64,000 nt of DNA from Peronospora farinosa (GCA_947646735.1 CANTFK010000983.1:682001-746000), one strand, 5' to 3'. Positions 45,341-57,333 are shown, numbered from the stretch's first letter. Notes: generated from the letters alone by a model not told the origin. Translations and numbers: made by a program.

Positions 45341-46602
45341 CTACATGTGGATGACGCAACTATTCGACGCTCTACCCTTACGATTAATCGGAGCTGACAA
45401 AGGCACAAAGGCCCAAAAATGGGCGATGCTGTTGGGAATGTGGAGTGCGACATCCTTGAAGACGGCTGCATTCCAATCTATATAAATCCGTGCTGGGCAT
45501 ATCGTCGCGAGGAGATGCCAAATTTGTGTCCAGACGCGTTCGGCTTCATTGGCGTCATCCAATAATCGGTCCACTAGGATTTTCGTGCGGTACTCGGGTA
45601 TGCTGTTAACTCGTCGACTAGCACAGGACCCCCAAACGTTTTGTGTCAATTGACGAATGACAACTTTCCCGGTCCAGTGACTAATGAGCTTTTTCCAGAG
45701 CGCTGCAGCGCAATCACATTTCTAAACAGATGGAAAATGGTCTCCTTCCTGCCGTTGCAATCCGGTGTCTTTCTGCAACTATTGTGTTCGATTGTCGCGT
45801 CGCGATATAGATTTAATTGTTTATGTCGCCACCCAATATTCTGTACAGACTTGATATGGAGTAAGACCATCCCTATGATCCCACCTTGCACCGGCGTTTG
45901 CTGGAGCGCTGCGCTTTTCCATTTATCCGTCGTTGCCGATTGTGAAAGGCGATCAACGAGAACCGAAAGTTGACGAGCGACAACTTTTTTGCGGAACTGG
46001 AAGGTTTGCTTGCCTAAGGCCTTCGTGATAAAGTGATTCGACGTTGTGTCCGGAACAGATAAAGAAAAACAGATAAAGCTGCGGGTGTGCCTCGAATACA
46101 AGACCCCCTCTTCAAATAGCGCGACCAATCGCCTGTCGGTCAGATGGCAAATCGTCAGTGAGCTCCGTCAATAATCAATGACAAAACTAGTGTATCCCAT
46201 CATCAGCTTGGTGCGGAGTGACGGGGCGGGTTGGCTATTTTTGATCTCCATTAATTGGCCTACGATTATGCCTTCACCGAGGATCCTCTAGCGATAGCTA
46301 CCACCGTAGTAGAGGTGTCGAGTGCAATTCTGTCCCGATGGGTAAGTCCGGGGATAATAATAGGAGGTCTGTTGCCCACCGTCGGAGTTTTGCATCCGAA
46401 TGGGGACCAGGTTGACACAGAGGTATTGGCACCCGCATAACAAATTTTGCTGGCCCTTTACGCAAAATGCGAAGGTTCTCGAGGTTGCAGTCTTCAATCC
46501 TGTTATATTGGTCCTAGACAGCATGTTGCCGTTATGGTCTCTAATCCATGGGTTCGAACTCCATTTAAAGGTGTCGTAGAGCCTCTTTATTTCTTTCGGC
46601 AT
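45341..46602 (-). pseudogene. Probable LINE reverse transcriptase C-terminal remnant
   Basis: On the minus strand three open pieces (46602-46288, 46128-45646, 45649-45341) follow one another. The text CNGRKETIFHLFRNVIAL and LWKKLISHW-like, then VWTQIWHLLATICPARIYIDWNAAVF, resembles the zinc-binding tail of LINE RTs (C..C...ET..HLF..C, then W..L....YI...N..VF). No RT catalytic box is visible, so the call rests on this tail only. Confidence 0.4.
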
Positions 46603-47001
46603 ATCATCATACCCCAGTAGGTGGTGAGGAAAGGGTCAATGAGCGACAACACCAATTTGGTCCATCTCACCAGCTGGTGACTCGGTCTAGTAAAAGCAGT
46701 GGAGCGAGCACGGATCCACGCGGCCAACTGGTCTTATTGGTCTGTGGTCGGGGAGAGCCGTTAGCCCAGCTCTTGCTTCATTTTCCGTCCTGACAAGCGT
46801 GCTCGACAAGGCACTGCCCGTAGTTGAGCCTGAGCCGGAGTCAAAATTGAATCGTCCGGCCCCTTACTTCCCCGAAAGCCCATACCCGCCAAGCAGCAAA
46901 GTATTTGTCCGATTTTTGAGTAAGCCAAGCCACCGTATGCTTTATCCGTTGTGTTTGACCGCTACCAATACAGCCACTAGCCCGATGCCTCCCGCGCTGA
47001 G
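46603..47001. other. No gene recognised before element C
   Basis: A plus-strand frame beginning near 46799 runs into the C LTR, with Pro-rich text. Nothing specific is recognised. Confidence 0.4.
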
Positions 47002-47656
47002 TGTAACGGGAATGGACGACGGTTATAACATCATACCGAAAGTACAGCATGTTAAGCGATTTAATGCCGATCCTTTGAAAGGGTATTATAGATTTGCGAT
47101 ATTATAAGGTATTAGTAATACCTAATACTATCGGTATCAGTTTCATAATTGATACAGTAGTGCTAAGTACAACATACACTCAAGATTGAATGATTTCATA
47201 TTCAGATACAAGCAATGGCATACTATGATTATCATGATATTAATTAATCTAGTGTAGGGTACTTAGAGTAGGACTATTAATAAAATCTTAATGCATAAAT
47301 AAAAAAAGTTCTCCTTTTGAACTATATAAATTACGGCTTGAAGACGCTTAGTTGAGTTTAAGATCGCAAGTCGTTCTGACTTGTTCTCTTGTGCACTTCG
47401 TGCGTTGGTTTTCTGAACCTTTAAGCTTCTAGCTTGTTCTTGCACTCTGTGCGTTGGTTCTCTGAACCTTAAGCATATTGCTTGCCGACTAAAGGTCTCT
47501 CTCCTAGTTCCTTAGAACAGGGTGACTTCTTAGTCGTATAATTATTTCCTTAGAACTAAGTGGCTTTTAGCCTTGACTCTATTTAGTTCTCTAGAACTAA
47601 GAGGATTTCAACCTAAAAGTCTTCCTCTGGCTAAAGAGCTGTGCATCTCCGCTACA
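47002..47656 (+). repeat. C 5' LTR
   Basis: TGTAACGGGA...CCGCTACA. Nearly identical to the 3' LTR from about 47230 on, but the first about 200 bp (U3) differ. Contains repeats of GTGCGTTGGTTxTCTGAACC. Confidence 0.85.
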
Positions 47657-47658
47657 CT

Positions 47659-47674
47659 TGGTAGTACTTGTAGG
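47659..47674 (+). promoter_or_regulatory. C primer-binding site
   Basis: TGGTAGTACTTGTAGG begins two bases after the LTR, as in A1 (TGGTAGCACTTCGTGG). Confidence 0.65.
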
Positions 47675-47806
47675 CAATCCTACACCTGAGTCTATAAAGA
47701 CTGACCCTCTGTAAGGATGGAGAATTAAAATCACTTCTCTGAGGCGCAACGACTCGCGCTAGTAAAATAATCTGCGTTCGTTAGGCCCGATCAAATCGAG
47801 GCCCCT

Positions 47807-48716
47807 TTGGCCCAAGGCCCGGAGGTTTTAAATGCTCGCCTTGAGGCCTTTATGTGTTATGAGGAAACGCTACTCGGGCAGGTACACGACCAGGCAGGGT
47901 CAGCTGCGCCAACGCTACACATCCCGGTACCTGTGCCCGATGCAGAGCCAAAGGATTGCCCACTCGTTTTAAACGTAAAGACCCTCGAGGGGAAGGAGGT
48001 AGATAATAGTCTCCTCTGGATCCGAGAAGTTGAAATGGCAATGGTGTTACCATGCTTGTGTTAGATAAGCAACGAGCTGGCCTGGCCATTTCGAAGCTCG
48101 GTGGAAGAGCTAGAGAGTGGGCTCTAACGAGCGATGTCTCTGTAAATGCTGCATTTCCCACATGGGAACTGCTTAAAAAGCAATTAGCTTGTGTATTTGC
48201 ACCGCCTAATCAGGCTTATCGTGTGCGCTCACGCTTCCTAGCTACCCGACAGGGTAAGAAAGAATTGTCGGACTATGTCAAAGAGTTGAGAACTCTCATT
48301 GCTGCTATGCAGCAGGACCCACTGGCAGAGGAAGTCCGAGTAGCCATTTTTATGGAAGGACTTCGCACTGGGGTCGCCAGGACGGAAGTTTTCCGTGTCC
48401 AGCCTTTGACTTCTGAGGAGGCAGTAAGCATAGCGTTTAACGCAGAATTTAATTTTAAGTCTGCTCGATATGGTCTGCCCTGGTATCAATCAAATACCTC
48501 TAACAGGGAGGAACCATGGACCTCAGCCATGCTGAAGAAGCTGAGCTTCAAGCTGCTGAGCAGCAAGGTAACATCTGTAGATGCTACATGTGCGGAAGCA
48601 CTAGGCAACTCCGCCCTAGCTGTCCGTTGCAAAAGCAACGTTCAAATCGGCAGAGCCGAAACCCTGCTCCTAGCCAAAAGGCGAGCACCGCAGGGGAAAA
48701 CGTTAACTCCCAGTAG
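47807..48716 (+). pseudogene. C gag
   Basis: Two main frames: 47807-48064 (N-terminal, ending [14 protein letters not shown]) and 48052-48510 (capsid: LAISKLGGRAREWAL, FLATRQGKKELSDYVKELRTL, AIFMEGLRTGVARTEVF). The nucleocapsid part lies in a third frame (48516-48716) and reads CYMCGSTRQLRPSC, a zinc knuckle with Gln in the usual His position. Two frame changes are needed to join them. Confidence 0.78.
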
Positions 48717-48802
48717 GCGCGGGGCGCCCTAATGGGAAATAACTAAGCTCTGTTGAATCTTCAGGAGGTAAAGGTAAACAGGGCTTAGCCCCAGGTGGTT
48801 CT

Positions 48803-49279
48803 GTGGATGCTCACATAGAACAAGATTACAAGCCAGGCTTGTTGGCTGTGTCGGCAACCGTTAAGGGTTTTGAGAAACCATGGTCAATACTAATTGACTC
48901 AGGGGCGTCAGGTAATTATGTCCGACGTCGTTCCCTTGAAGGGAGTCAGCTGTATGCTGAGGCGCTAGAAGCGCAAGAGGTTGACAGTGTAACCGTACGT
49001 CTCGCAATGGTTGTACGTGTCACCGTTCCTAAAGCTCCGTTGAACTTAGGTGTGAAGGTCTTAGACTTCAATTGCGATTTACGCTGTCTTGGCTTATATT
49101 TGGACTCGAGGAATGATCTCATTCTCAGTATGGCCTGGCTGGAACGCCATGAGACGTGGATCGATTGGAGATCCAAAACATTAGGCGCAACGCGTAATGT
49201 TCCTAGCGAAGCTTTGGAGAGTCATGAACCCACCTTCGCTAGAAAACAAAAGTGCTATTGGCGCAAGGCCATTAACTGA
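48803..49279 (+). pseudogene. C aspartic protease
   Basis: ILIDSGASGNYVRRRSL is the catalytic Asp loop and VTVRLAMVVRVTVPK the flap side. LILSMAWLERHETWIDW is the second conserved segment, where the usual LGM is LSM. Open for 158 codons, then shifts frame. Confidence 0.8.
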
Positions 49280-49811
49280 GTCGGTTAGTGTGCTGTACAT
49301 TGGAGTGTCAGAGTTGATAAACTCCAATGTCAACAATAATCGTGTCGAGCAGAGTTCAGTGACACCTAGTGGGACGGCACGTACTCCGAGTGATACTCAT
49401 AGTAATATTGAGACACTGGATGTCGGTAATGACATCGGCTCTTGTATAGAGCAAGTTAAGGTCGATGACCTTGTTAGTGAGGTCATTGGTACTAGTGACT
49501 TACTGGATGTCGGCAATGACATCGGCTCTTGTATAGAGAAAATGAAGGCCGATGACCATGTTAGTGAAGTCACTGGTACTAGTGACTCACTGGATGTCGG
49601 TAATGACATCGGATCTCGTATAGAGCAGGTTATGGTCAAGGGATCTGTTGACCTTGGGGATGATGGTATCCCAAGTACTTTGAAGAGTACGATCTCGTCA
49701 ATGAGACGGCAGCGTCGCCAGATGGCAGCTTCGAGGCGCAAAGCGTCTGTTTTATCGCGTAGTAATGTCAGTGACCAGTTGTACACTCTAGTCAACGGAG
49801 TGACATGGTGA
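49197..49811 (+). pseudogene. C protease-RT linker ORF
   Basis: A 205-codon open frame carrying the 29-residue acidic repeats and then a basic Arg/Gln-rich end (MRRQRRQMAASRRKAS). It overlaps the protease frame by about 80 nt. Such linkers are poorly conserved; no domain is known to me. Confidence 0.5.
49416..49645 (+). repeat. 87-bp in-frame tandem repeat in C pol
   Basis: Units at 49416-49502, 49503-49589 and a partial third from 49590, each starting with text for LDVGNDIGSxIE. The period is 29 codons, so the frame is kept. It lies in the linker between protease and RT, inside an open frame (49197-49811). Confidence 0.85.
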
Positions 49812-49863
49812 GGTTGACCTTGAGGCCCTCCCATCATTAAATGATCTTTTAGAGCTAGACGAA

Positions 49864-51140
49864 ATGTCTGTGGATGAATTTCATCAGGCCTTGAAGGCAG
49901 ATGCTCTATCCGATATGGTGGTCATTCGACCTAACCTCGAGCTGAACTCATCCTCGCTTGTCGATGAGACAGTCCTTGAAGATACAAAAGCGGCACTAAG
50001 TGCACGTAGTGGGGCATCTATTTTGAAGAACCCTTCAGATCCCTACTATCCTTTAGTTAAGGAATTTCCGGACGTGGTGTGCATGATTCACCGTCTGTTC
50101 TACCTCCTGATAGAGGTGTACGTCATGAAATTGACTTGGTTCCCGGAACCAAATACTGTGTAACACGGCAGTGGCCTTTACCCAAAAAACAGTGTGACGT
50201 CATTGACGAGTTCTTTCGTGCAAAGAACACGGCGGGCATGGTGCGCGAGAGCAAATCTCCGCACTCGACACCCACTTTCTGTGTTAAGAAACCGAATGGT
50301 AAATGTCGTATCGTTCATGCTTATATTAAGCTCAATGCAGCCACTATACCTGCACAGACTCCAATACCTAGAACGGATGTTCTTCAGAACAATATAGTCG
50401 GTTGTACCATGTACAGTGCGCTCGACTTAGTCGATTGTTATTACCAATTGCTTATGCGAGCTAGTGATATTCCGCTTAATGCTGTTAGTACTCCGAGCGG
50501 TATGCTCTGGGAGTGGTTGGTGATGCCCCAGGGGCTATCTAATGCTCCGGCTACGTTTAACCGTTTGTTGACGCAATTGTTTCTACCCCATCGAAGTTAT
50601 GCACAGACGTACTTTGATGACATTTTTGTTTGTAGTCGAGCTGAACATGGGCGGTCGGATATTGAGAGCCATATTGCTCATTTACGAGCTGTGCTCGAGT
50701 GCATACGCACTAATAAGCTATATGCTAATGCATCTAAGTGCATCTTCGGAGCCAAAGAGAATCCCTTTCTAGGGTGCTTCATCGGGAAGCAAGGCCTCAG
50801 AGCGGATCCCGCTAAGGTCAAAGACATAGTCGATTGGCCTGGTCCTCAGTCTCAGAAGGACTTGCGTAAATGGCTTGGCCTTGCCAATTACTTACATAAG
50901 TACAGCGAGAATTACGCTGGTATGGCTCGGCCATTATCCAATCTCCTTAAAAAGGATGTGGAATGGTGTTGGCGTGCCGAACATGAGGATTATTTTCAAG
51001 CGGTGAAGGCTAGCCTTCTTCATGCTCCTATTTTGGCTTTGCCAGATCCTGACCGAACGTCTAGCGTCGTATGTGACGCGTCTTCTTTTCCATTGAAAGT
51101 GCTTTGTTACAAACAGATGATGAAGGCCGTGAGCGTGTGA
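49864..51140 (+). pseudogene. C reverse transcriptase and RNase H start
   Basis: The frame at 49864-50110 leads in ([18 protein letters not shown]); from 50079 the RT frame is open for 353 codons. Motifs: [54 protein letters not shown] (first catalytic Asp), WLVMPQGLSNAPATFNRLL, TYFDDIFVCSR (catalytic FDD) and LGCFIGKQGLRADPAKV. The connection region and RNase H strand SSVVCDASS with its first catalytic Asp follow, then a frameshift. This is the best-preserved RT in the window. Confidence 0.88.
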
Positions 51141-52289
51141 TCGCCTTTGAATCTCGACAGCTGAAAGCTGCAGAGAAGAACATCCGGTTCATGACAAAGA
51201 GCTACTTGCAATGAAGTATGCTCTAGTCAAATTCAGAGCTCATCTGCTGGACTTTAAGTCTTTTGCGATCTACACCGATCATGCGTCTTTACGCACTGCG
51301 AACCAGTCGCCTCATCTCTCGCAACGAATAGCCATATGGCTTATATTTTTTTTGTTATAACTTCGAGGTGAAGTATATGCCGGGCAAGCAAAGTGCTTTG
51401 GCTGATGCGTTTTCACGCAGGCCTGACTAAGAGCTTGCTCATGTTACGATGTTGTCGTCTTCTATCCTTGATCTATTTGATCGACGTATGCTAAAGATGA
51501 TCATTGTGAACCCCTGCTACATGCTCTTGGCAGTGATAAGTTTAAAGACACGGACATTAAACTGTCGGCACGACTACGTGCGAGCTTCCATCGATATTCT
51601 ATCGATCAGGAGATGTTGTACTTTTGTACAGACGTGGCTGACCCGCCACGTATTGTGGGTTTCCATGACGAGGACCTGAAGTATCGTATCCTCTATGAGG
51701 TACATGACACCGCCATCGGTGGTCATTGGGTCGTGAAAAGACCTATGGTTTGGTATGCCATAGTTATTGGTGGCCCAAATTATACAAATGGATAAGCACA
51801 TATGTGCGTACGTGTAAAACATGTTAACGAGTGAAACCCTCTCCCCATTAGGCGGCGCCGCTGGATAGTTTCCCTGTTCCCACTGGGTGTTGAGAGTCCA
51901 TTAGTATGGACTTTGTATTTGGCCTACAGAAAGATTCGCATGGCAATACAGGTATTGTGGTCTTTGTTGACCGCTTAAGCAAGATGGCTCACTTAGCGGC
52001 TGTGTCAGATTCGATCGATGGTGTGGGTACAGCGGAGCTGTTTATCGATCGTGTGTTCCGCTAACATGGCTTGCCTGTGGCAATTTTTTCTGAGCGTGAT
52101 CCTCGTTTTACGAGTAAATTTTAGAAGTGCGTCTTCCAGGTGCTAGGCACCCGTTTGGACATGTCCACGGCGGATCACCGCATACCGATGGTCAAACCGA
52201 ACGCGTACATCGCGTTGTTGAAGATATCATCCGAAGCGTTTGTGCTGAATAGCCTAAGCGTTGGAGCTCTAGTTTGAGCTCACTAATCC
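51141..52289 (+). pseudogene. C RNase H end and integrase, heavily decayed
   Basis: Pieces only. RNase H appears as FESRQLKAAEKN and, near 51370-51425, VKYMPGKQSALADAFSRRPD. Integrase appears as KDSHGNTGIVVFVDRLSKMAHLAAV (about 51930-52005) and HTDGQTERVHRVVEDIIR (about 52180-52235, with the catalytic Glu). Many stops and frame changes occur. Confidence 0.72.
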
Positions 52290-53178
52290 GTGCACGCCTC
52301 TATCGGCTACACTCCGTTCTATGTGAATGACCTCACAAACCCACGCGTTTCGTTAACGCTACCACCGAGTGGTTCAGGGCTTGGTGAGGGAAAGTTTGCC
52401 AATCGGCTTACAGATGTCAGCCCTAATACTGTTAAGAAACAGGCGAATACGTTTCTCGCAACGCGACTAAATGTCTTACGACATGTGCAAGACGCAATAT
52501 CTGATAGTCAAGATAAACAAAAAAAATATGCAGATGCGAAAGGCAGAAGTTGTATTAATAATTATAAGGTCGAAGACCAAGTATTATTAAATGCTAAAAA
52601 TCTACCTACAAATGTAGTATCCGCTGTCTTTAAGACGAAGTTTCGTCCGCGCTTCATCAAACCCTTTACGGTAGTGGCCAAGAAAGGCACAGCTTATACG
52701 CTAAACTTGCCGCGCAAATTGCGTACACATCCCGTATTCTACGTCGGCATGCTGAAACCATATCGGTATCCGTCCCAAGTGAACACTAAGGCGCTCGCGC
52801 CGAGCTCATCGGCATTGCCGTGGGAAGGATCATCTGCACCAAAAGGTCAAGCTGACCCTCCACTCGGGTTTGGCTCTGCTTCATAAATTCGAGACGGATG
52901 TTCATCGTTTGCACAGTCTCACGGAGATAATTTACCTCTTGAAGTAGCTCGGCATGAACTTGTGCCTGTACAAAGTCCCCCTCCGGCTTTGCTTGATGGG
53001 CAGGGGAATCTTCAGCTCCATGTGGAACGTGGACTGCAGAAACGTCGCCGCCATGGTCAAAACCAGTATCTGGTAAAGCGGCGGGGATATCGTTGAACTC
53101 ATGGGAGTTCGAAGTTCCCCTTCGGCAGGATTGCCCATACACCGTGGACGTTTTTGAGCGTCGTGCGCAGGGCAAACC
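52290..53178 (+). pseudogene. C integrase GPF/Y region and chromodomain
   Basis: The frame at 52290-52886 carries the end of integrase (HASIGYTPFYVNDLTNPRV), an Arg/Lys segment and the GPF/Y-type module (RFIKPFTVVAKKGTAYTLNLP, THPVFYVGMLKPY), with Lys in place of the usual Gly. After a linker the chromodomain is seen near 53050-53170 (QYLVKRRGY, then WEFEVPLRQDCPYTVDVFERRA after a one-base shift). D2 has landed just after it. Confidence 0.72.
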
Positions 53179-53254
53179 TGTGGTAAAGTCGATTAGGAAT
53201 TTTGGCTAAGTCCATGTATTAATTTTATCGATAAATCCGGAGCCGAATTATCGG

Positions 53255-53395
53255 GACCTTTCTCGCCAACGGTTGGATCCCTTTCCCATAATGGCTGGAT
53301 TCCTTTCCTATAACAGTTGGAACCCTTTACCATAACGGTTGGATCCCTTTCTCATAACGGTTGGATCCCTGTCCCGCTTACGGTCGGCTCCCTGT
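53255..53395. repeat. D2 array 1
   Basis: About six imperfect copies of the 22-bp CCCATAACGGTTGGATCCCTTT-type unit, as in D1. Confidence 0.75.
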
Positions 53396-53869
53396 CCACC
53401 ACTAAGGCACTTACTAAAATGACTTATTGGGTGTGGTGGAGTCGATCGTAATTCATGGATGATAGAATGGAAAAGTACCGTTGATCGTAGCATGGATTAT
53501 ATTTCCATGTTATATTGGATTATCATGGAATAGATCACCGCTTGGATATACTTGGTTCCAATATCGGTTGATCCAACTGGATGTATTGAAATTGTACGGA
53601 TTTTACTTGAATGTGGAATAGTGGAATTTCTCAAAGTGTGGATCGCGGCCTCAATTAATTGTAATGGACAAGTCACGATTCAGGATACATATCGTATCGC
53701 TATCGAGTTTGGATAGCACCGCGATCCAAGTCTGGATCGCACTGCAATCTTAGTATTCAGGTGGATCCGCGATCCGTGATTCTGTTATTTCACTGTGGAA
53801 GAGCGAGTAAGCAAATTTTCGTAATTGTAGATCGCGATCCAAGTTATGTGGATCACACATCAAGAATCG

Positions 53870-54500
53870 ATCCCGAAACATTGTGCAGAAAACGCGATCC
53901 AAAGCTGAGCGCGATCCGACATCAGAACCGCGATCCGAATCAGAACCGCGATCCAAGACTGAGCGCGATCCGACTCAGAACCGCGATCCAAGACAGAGCG
54001 CGATCCAAGACTGAGCACGATCCAAGGTAAACCGCGATCCGACTCAGAACCGCGATCCAAGACTGAGCGCGATCCAAGGTAAACCGCGATCCGACTCAGA
54101 ACCGCGATCCGAATCAGAAGCGCGATCCAAAGCTGAGCGCGATCCGACTCAGAATCGCGATTCGAATCAGGACCGCGATCCAAGGTAGACCGCGATCCGA
54201 CTCAGAACCGCGATCCGAATCAGGACCGCGATCCAAGGCTGAACGCGATCCAAGGTAAACCGCGATCCGAATCAGGACCGCGATCCAAGGCTGAACGCGA
54301 TCCAAGGTAGACCGCGATTCAAGGTAGACCGCGATTCGACTCAGAAGCGCGATCCGACTCAGAACCGCGATCCAAGGTATAACGCGATCCGACTCAGAAT
54401 CGCGATCCAACGTAGGTCCGCGATCCGACCTAGATCGCGATCCAACTCACAAGGATTACGCATTATGGATCGACCGCGATCCTGAGCTGATACGCGATCT
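53870..54500. repeat. D2 array 2 (GCGATCC repeats)
   Basis: More than 25 copies of a GCGATCC core in units such as CCGCGATCCGACTCAGAA and CGCGATCCAAGxCTGAG. The D1 counterpart is about a third as long. Confidence 0.8.
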
Positions 54501-55209
54501 GATTCAGATCGCGATCAAAGGATAAGGCAAGATCGCCGATGGATCGGGATGGCAAAGGCATTTGGGGTGGACCAAATATCGAGATCTGATTTTTTGAAAG
54601 GGTGAAACGTGGTGATAGATCCTGGACTACAGATAGGCAGAATTGTAGGTTTTGAGTTTTGAATGATTAACCCTAAACAGAGTTCAATTTTACTTCTAAT
54701 ACACGTGTCGACTTCTCTTCCGGGCTGGATTCTTTGGCCACCCGACGTCTCGAGGAAGCCTACACACTACGCAATTCATATCCCTGGATTGTTTGGCCAG
54801 GGATTGCAAGAACTTTCAACACAACTCAACTGCGATCAGACGCAGATAAAACACGTAGGTCAAGGCGAAGCAAGTGCAGGACGGATCAAGTGGTCAGAAG
54901 GTTCAGCTCAAGTGGTCAGAAGATTCAAGCTTCGTTTTATTGGATAACCGTGATCGATTGGGAAGATCACACCAAGTACTCGGTTTATCTTGTAAAGATT
55001 TCCACAAGATAACCAAACCTCCTATCCCTAACCCAATTAGGATCAACATCAAGTCCACCGAGAAGAGAGCAACCCGCCCTACCGACGGGTACACAAGGTG
55101 AGGAAGGCTTTATACACGGAATCGGGGTACCCCCTCCGTTAGTCGGTCGTCCGGGCGCCAGGGAGAGTTGGAATCGCATCAGCAATTTTGCGAATCCCAC
55201 TCCACCACA

Positions 55210-56085
55210 AACCTTTTGGCGATGACAGTAGTGGTGAGGGTAGGCGAGTTAGCGGCCTCGGCCTGTCGTGAAGTAGTGGCTACAGGAGTAGCCGAAACAT
55301 TGGGGTGCTTGGTAGAAAACGCATATTGCGTTCGTTGAGACTTCACCTTTCATCTGGCCTTCAGCTTAGCGTAATCGTAACGCATTTTCCGTTCGAGACG
55401 AACATCTGCCACGTCGGCACTTGCTCGTAGAGCCCACATTCTGCTTAAACGTCGCGCCTAATGCGCCCAGCGGCTAAAAGCCGCGTCTTCTTCCTCCTCG
55501 GTTTCCTCCGCGAACAAAAGGATGGGGACACCATTTATAGAAGGGACTGGTGCACCTCGCACTTGCCTGGTGAGGCGTGCCAAGTTTTGGCTTTGCGTAG
55601 TAGTATGAGGTTCCAGATAGAGTTGTCGAAGGGCCGTTCGAGTAGCATCATCCTCCGGTGAAATGGCCTCAGGCGCAATGATCCAGCCAGAAAGGGAATG
55701 TCCAGATGCCTCCTTTAGGCGTTCTTCCACCGTAGGTGGTTTAAAACTATACTGTCGGTGGCCCTGAAGCCTTGCCATATTCTTCGTCCGGCGCTTGGCG
55801 CCTTCTTCGCGATCAATGGTCTCCTGATGTTGTTCGTCGATTGAGTTGGTACCGTAGCCGTTGAAGATACGTCAGGCGGGTCACGTAACGCTGTTAGCGC
55901 ATCTACAGCACCACGTTCAGGGAACGGATTCGGTGCATGACTAGTGTCATCTTCACCCGTGAGGGTGGCTAAAGGGGACCCATCGGGTCCCACAAAGACG
56001 TTGTCACTTTCGTAATCAAGCGCTTCGTCGAGGTCGCCTTCAATGAGATCCCGTAGAGTCTGTGACTCATTGCCAGGAGGTTGCA
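55210..56085. other. C 3' internal region after D2
   Basis: On the plus strand only the tail of the chromodomain frame could continue here, and no gene is seen. The strand used is the minus strand (antisense ORF). Confidence 0.5.
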
Positions 56086-56176
56086 TGTGCGCCGTGAACA
56101 ACCGAGGTTTGACGTTCGCTAAAGCACTAACTCAAAGAGGAAAAATGTCGATTACATTCCATGGGAACATCAGTCT

Positions 56177-56188
56177 GGTGGGGGAGAG
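56177..56188 (+). promoter_or_regulatory. C polypurine tract
   Basis: GGTGGGGGAGAG ends exactly at the first base of the 3' LTR. Confidence 0.75.
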
Positions 56189-56862
56189 TGTAACGGGGTC
56201 ACACGACGGTTGTGACATCATTCCGAACGTTTACGGTTGAAGTTCCCTTTTATTGTATATAATGCATTTGATACTTCTCTTTAGAGAGGTATTAAGTATG
56301 AGCGTTTAGATACGGTATTCGGTAATACCGTATCTCATCGATTGAGATTCAATAAATCACTAACGCTGTATTAAGTACATCATACACAAATGTTTAGACG
56401 ATACGTGGTCCAATAGCAAAGTCTGCATATTATAATTACTATTATAGTAATTAATCTAGTGTAGTGTACTTAGAGTAGGACTATTCATAAAATCTTAATG
56501 CATAAATAAAAAAAGTTCTCCTTTTGAACTATATAAATTACGGCTTGAAGACGCTTAGTTGAGTTTAAGATCGCAAGTCGTTCTGACTTGTTCTCTTGTG
56601 CACTTCGTGCGTTGGTTTTCTGAACCTTTAAGCTTCTAGCTTGTTCTTGCACTCTGTGCGTTGGTTCTCTGAACCTTAAGCATATTGCTTGCCGACTAAA
56701 GGTCTCTCCCCTAGTTCCTTAGAACAGGGTGACTTCTTAGTCGTATAATTATTTCCTTAGAACTAAGTGGCTTTTAGCCTTGACTCCATTTAGTTCTATA
56801 GAACTAAGAGAATTTCAGCCTAAAAGTCTTCCTCTGAGTTGACAGCTGTGTAGCCCGCTACA
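56189..56862 (+). repeat. C 3' LTR
   Basis: TGTAACGGGGTC...CCGCTACA. From about 56450 it is almost identical to the 5' LTR. Confidence 0.85.
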
Positions 56863-57333
56863 CAGCTATCAAGAATACAATATATGCAATGTAGAGCTTC
56901 AACAGTAATGTAATTTCGGTATGATGTTTCAGCCGTCGTGTAACCCCGTTACATTATCCGTCATTGTAGTGATTTTTGATTTTTGAGATGGTATTGTGTG
57001 CGGTTGGTGTTTCGTTAAGGTGAATGGAAGGAACCGGTGTTGCGGCGTGGGAGCAATGCTGTAATGTACAGGAAATTTAAAGGTGAATATAATATGGGAG
57101 CCGCTAAGGCCACTTACGTTAATACTACGACCACATAAATACTACAGCAACATGCAAAACTACTTGGGTCACATACAATAATTTCAGCCAATCACAGCTC
57201 AAAGAAATCAACTGTTTTTAATGAAATAATGCTTACTATTGGTCGATTTTTGAATTTTGCTGATGTAATACATGTTTCAATGGGTATATCCAGACAATCA
57301 AAATACTTGTTTACTTGTACACACGAGCCTCTC
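56863..57333. other. No gene seen between C and A2
   Basis: AT-rich; holds a stray TGTAACCCCGTTACA palindrome (about 56938-56952) that resembles two LTR starts back to back. Confidence 0.5.

Larger units (their letters stand above)
53179..55209 (+). repeat. D2 solo LTR with AACC target duplication
   Basis: 2031 bp, TGTGGTAAAG...CTCCACCACA, flanked by AACC at 53175-53178 and 55210-55213. No coding region between the ends, so a solo LTR left by recombination, or a full non-coding element. It matches D1 apart from the lengths of its arrays. Confidence 0.82.
52786..56086 (-). pseudogene. C antisense ORF, split by D2
   Basis: The start ATG at 56086 lies 102 nt inside the 3' LTR and reads leftwards. 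Open parts: 56086-55715 (acidic, MQPPGNESQTLRDLIEGD), 55778-55458 (PPTVEERLKEASGHSLSGWII, ending Glu-rich EETEEEEDAAF) and, beyond D2, 53175-52786 with a potential coiled coil (LLQEVNYLRETVQTMNIRLEFM). Stops at about 55447 and 55334 and two frame changes break it. It shares no obvious sequence with the A, B or E antisense proteins but has the same position and orientation. The 53175-52786 part is antisense to the linker and chromodomain. Confidence 0.55.
47002..56862 (+). mobile_element. Ty3/gypsy element C with antisense ORF, interrupted by D2
   Basis: LTRs at 47002-47656 and 56189-56862, primer site at 47659, gag, protease, RT, RNase H, integrase, GPF/Y, chromodomain, an antisense ORF and a polypurine tract. 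D2 (53179-55209) sits in the chromodomain/antisense ORF overlap; without it the element is about 7.8 kb, like A. RT is open with intact catalytic motifs, but integrase is badly decayed. The bases outside the two LTRs do not form a clear target duplication. Confidence 0.87.

Noticed and set aside
48803..49279. Secreted effector candidates (signal peptide plus RXLR-type motif)
   Set aside because: No ORF in the window combined a convincing signal peptide with such a motif; Arg-rich strings seen are in transposon proteins.
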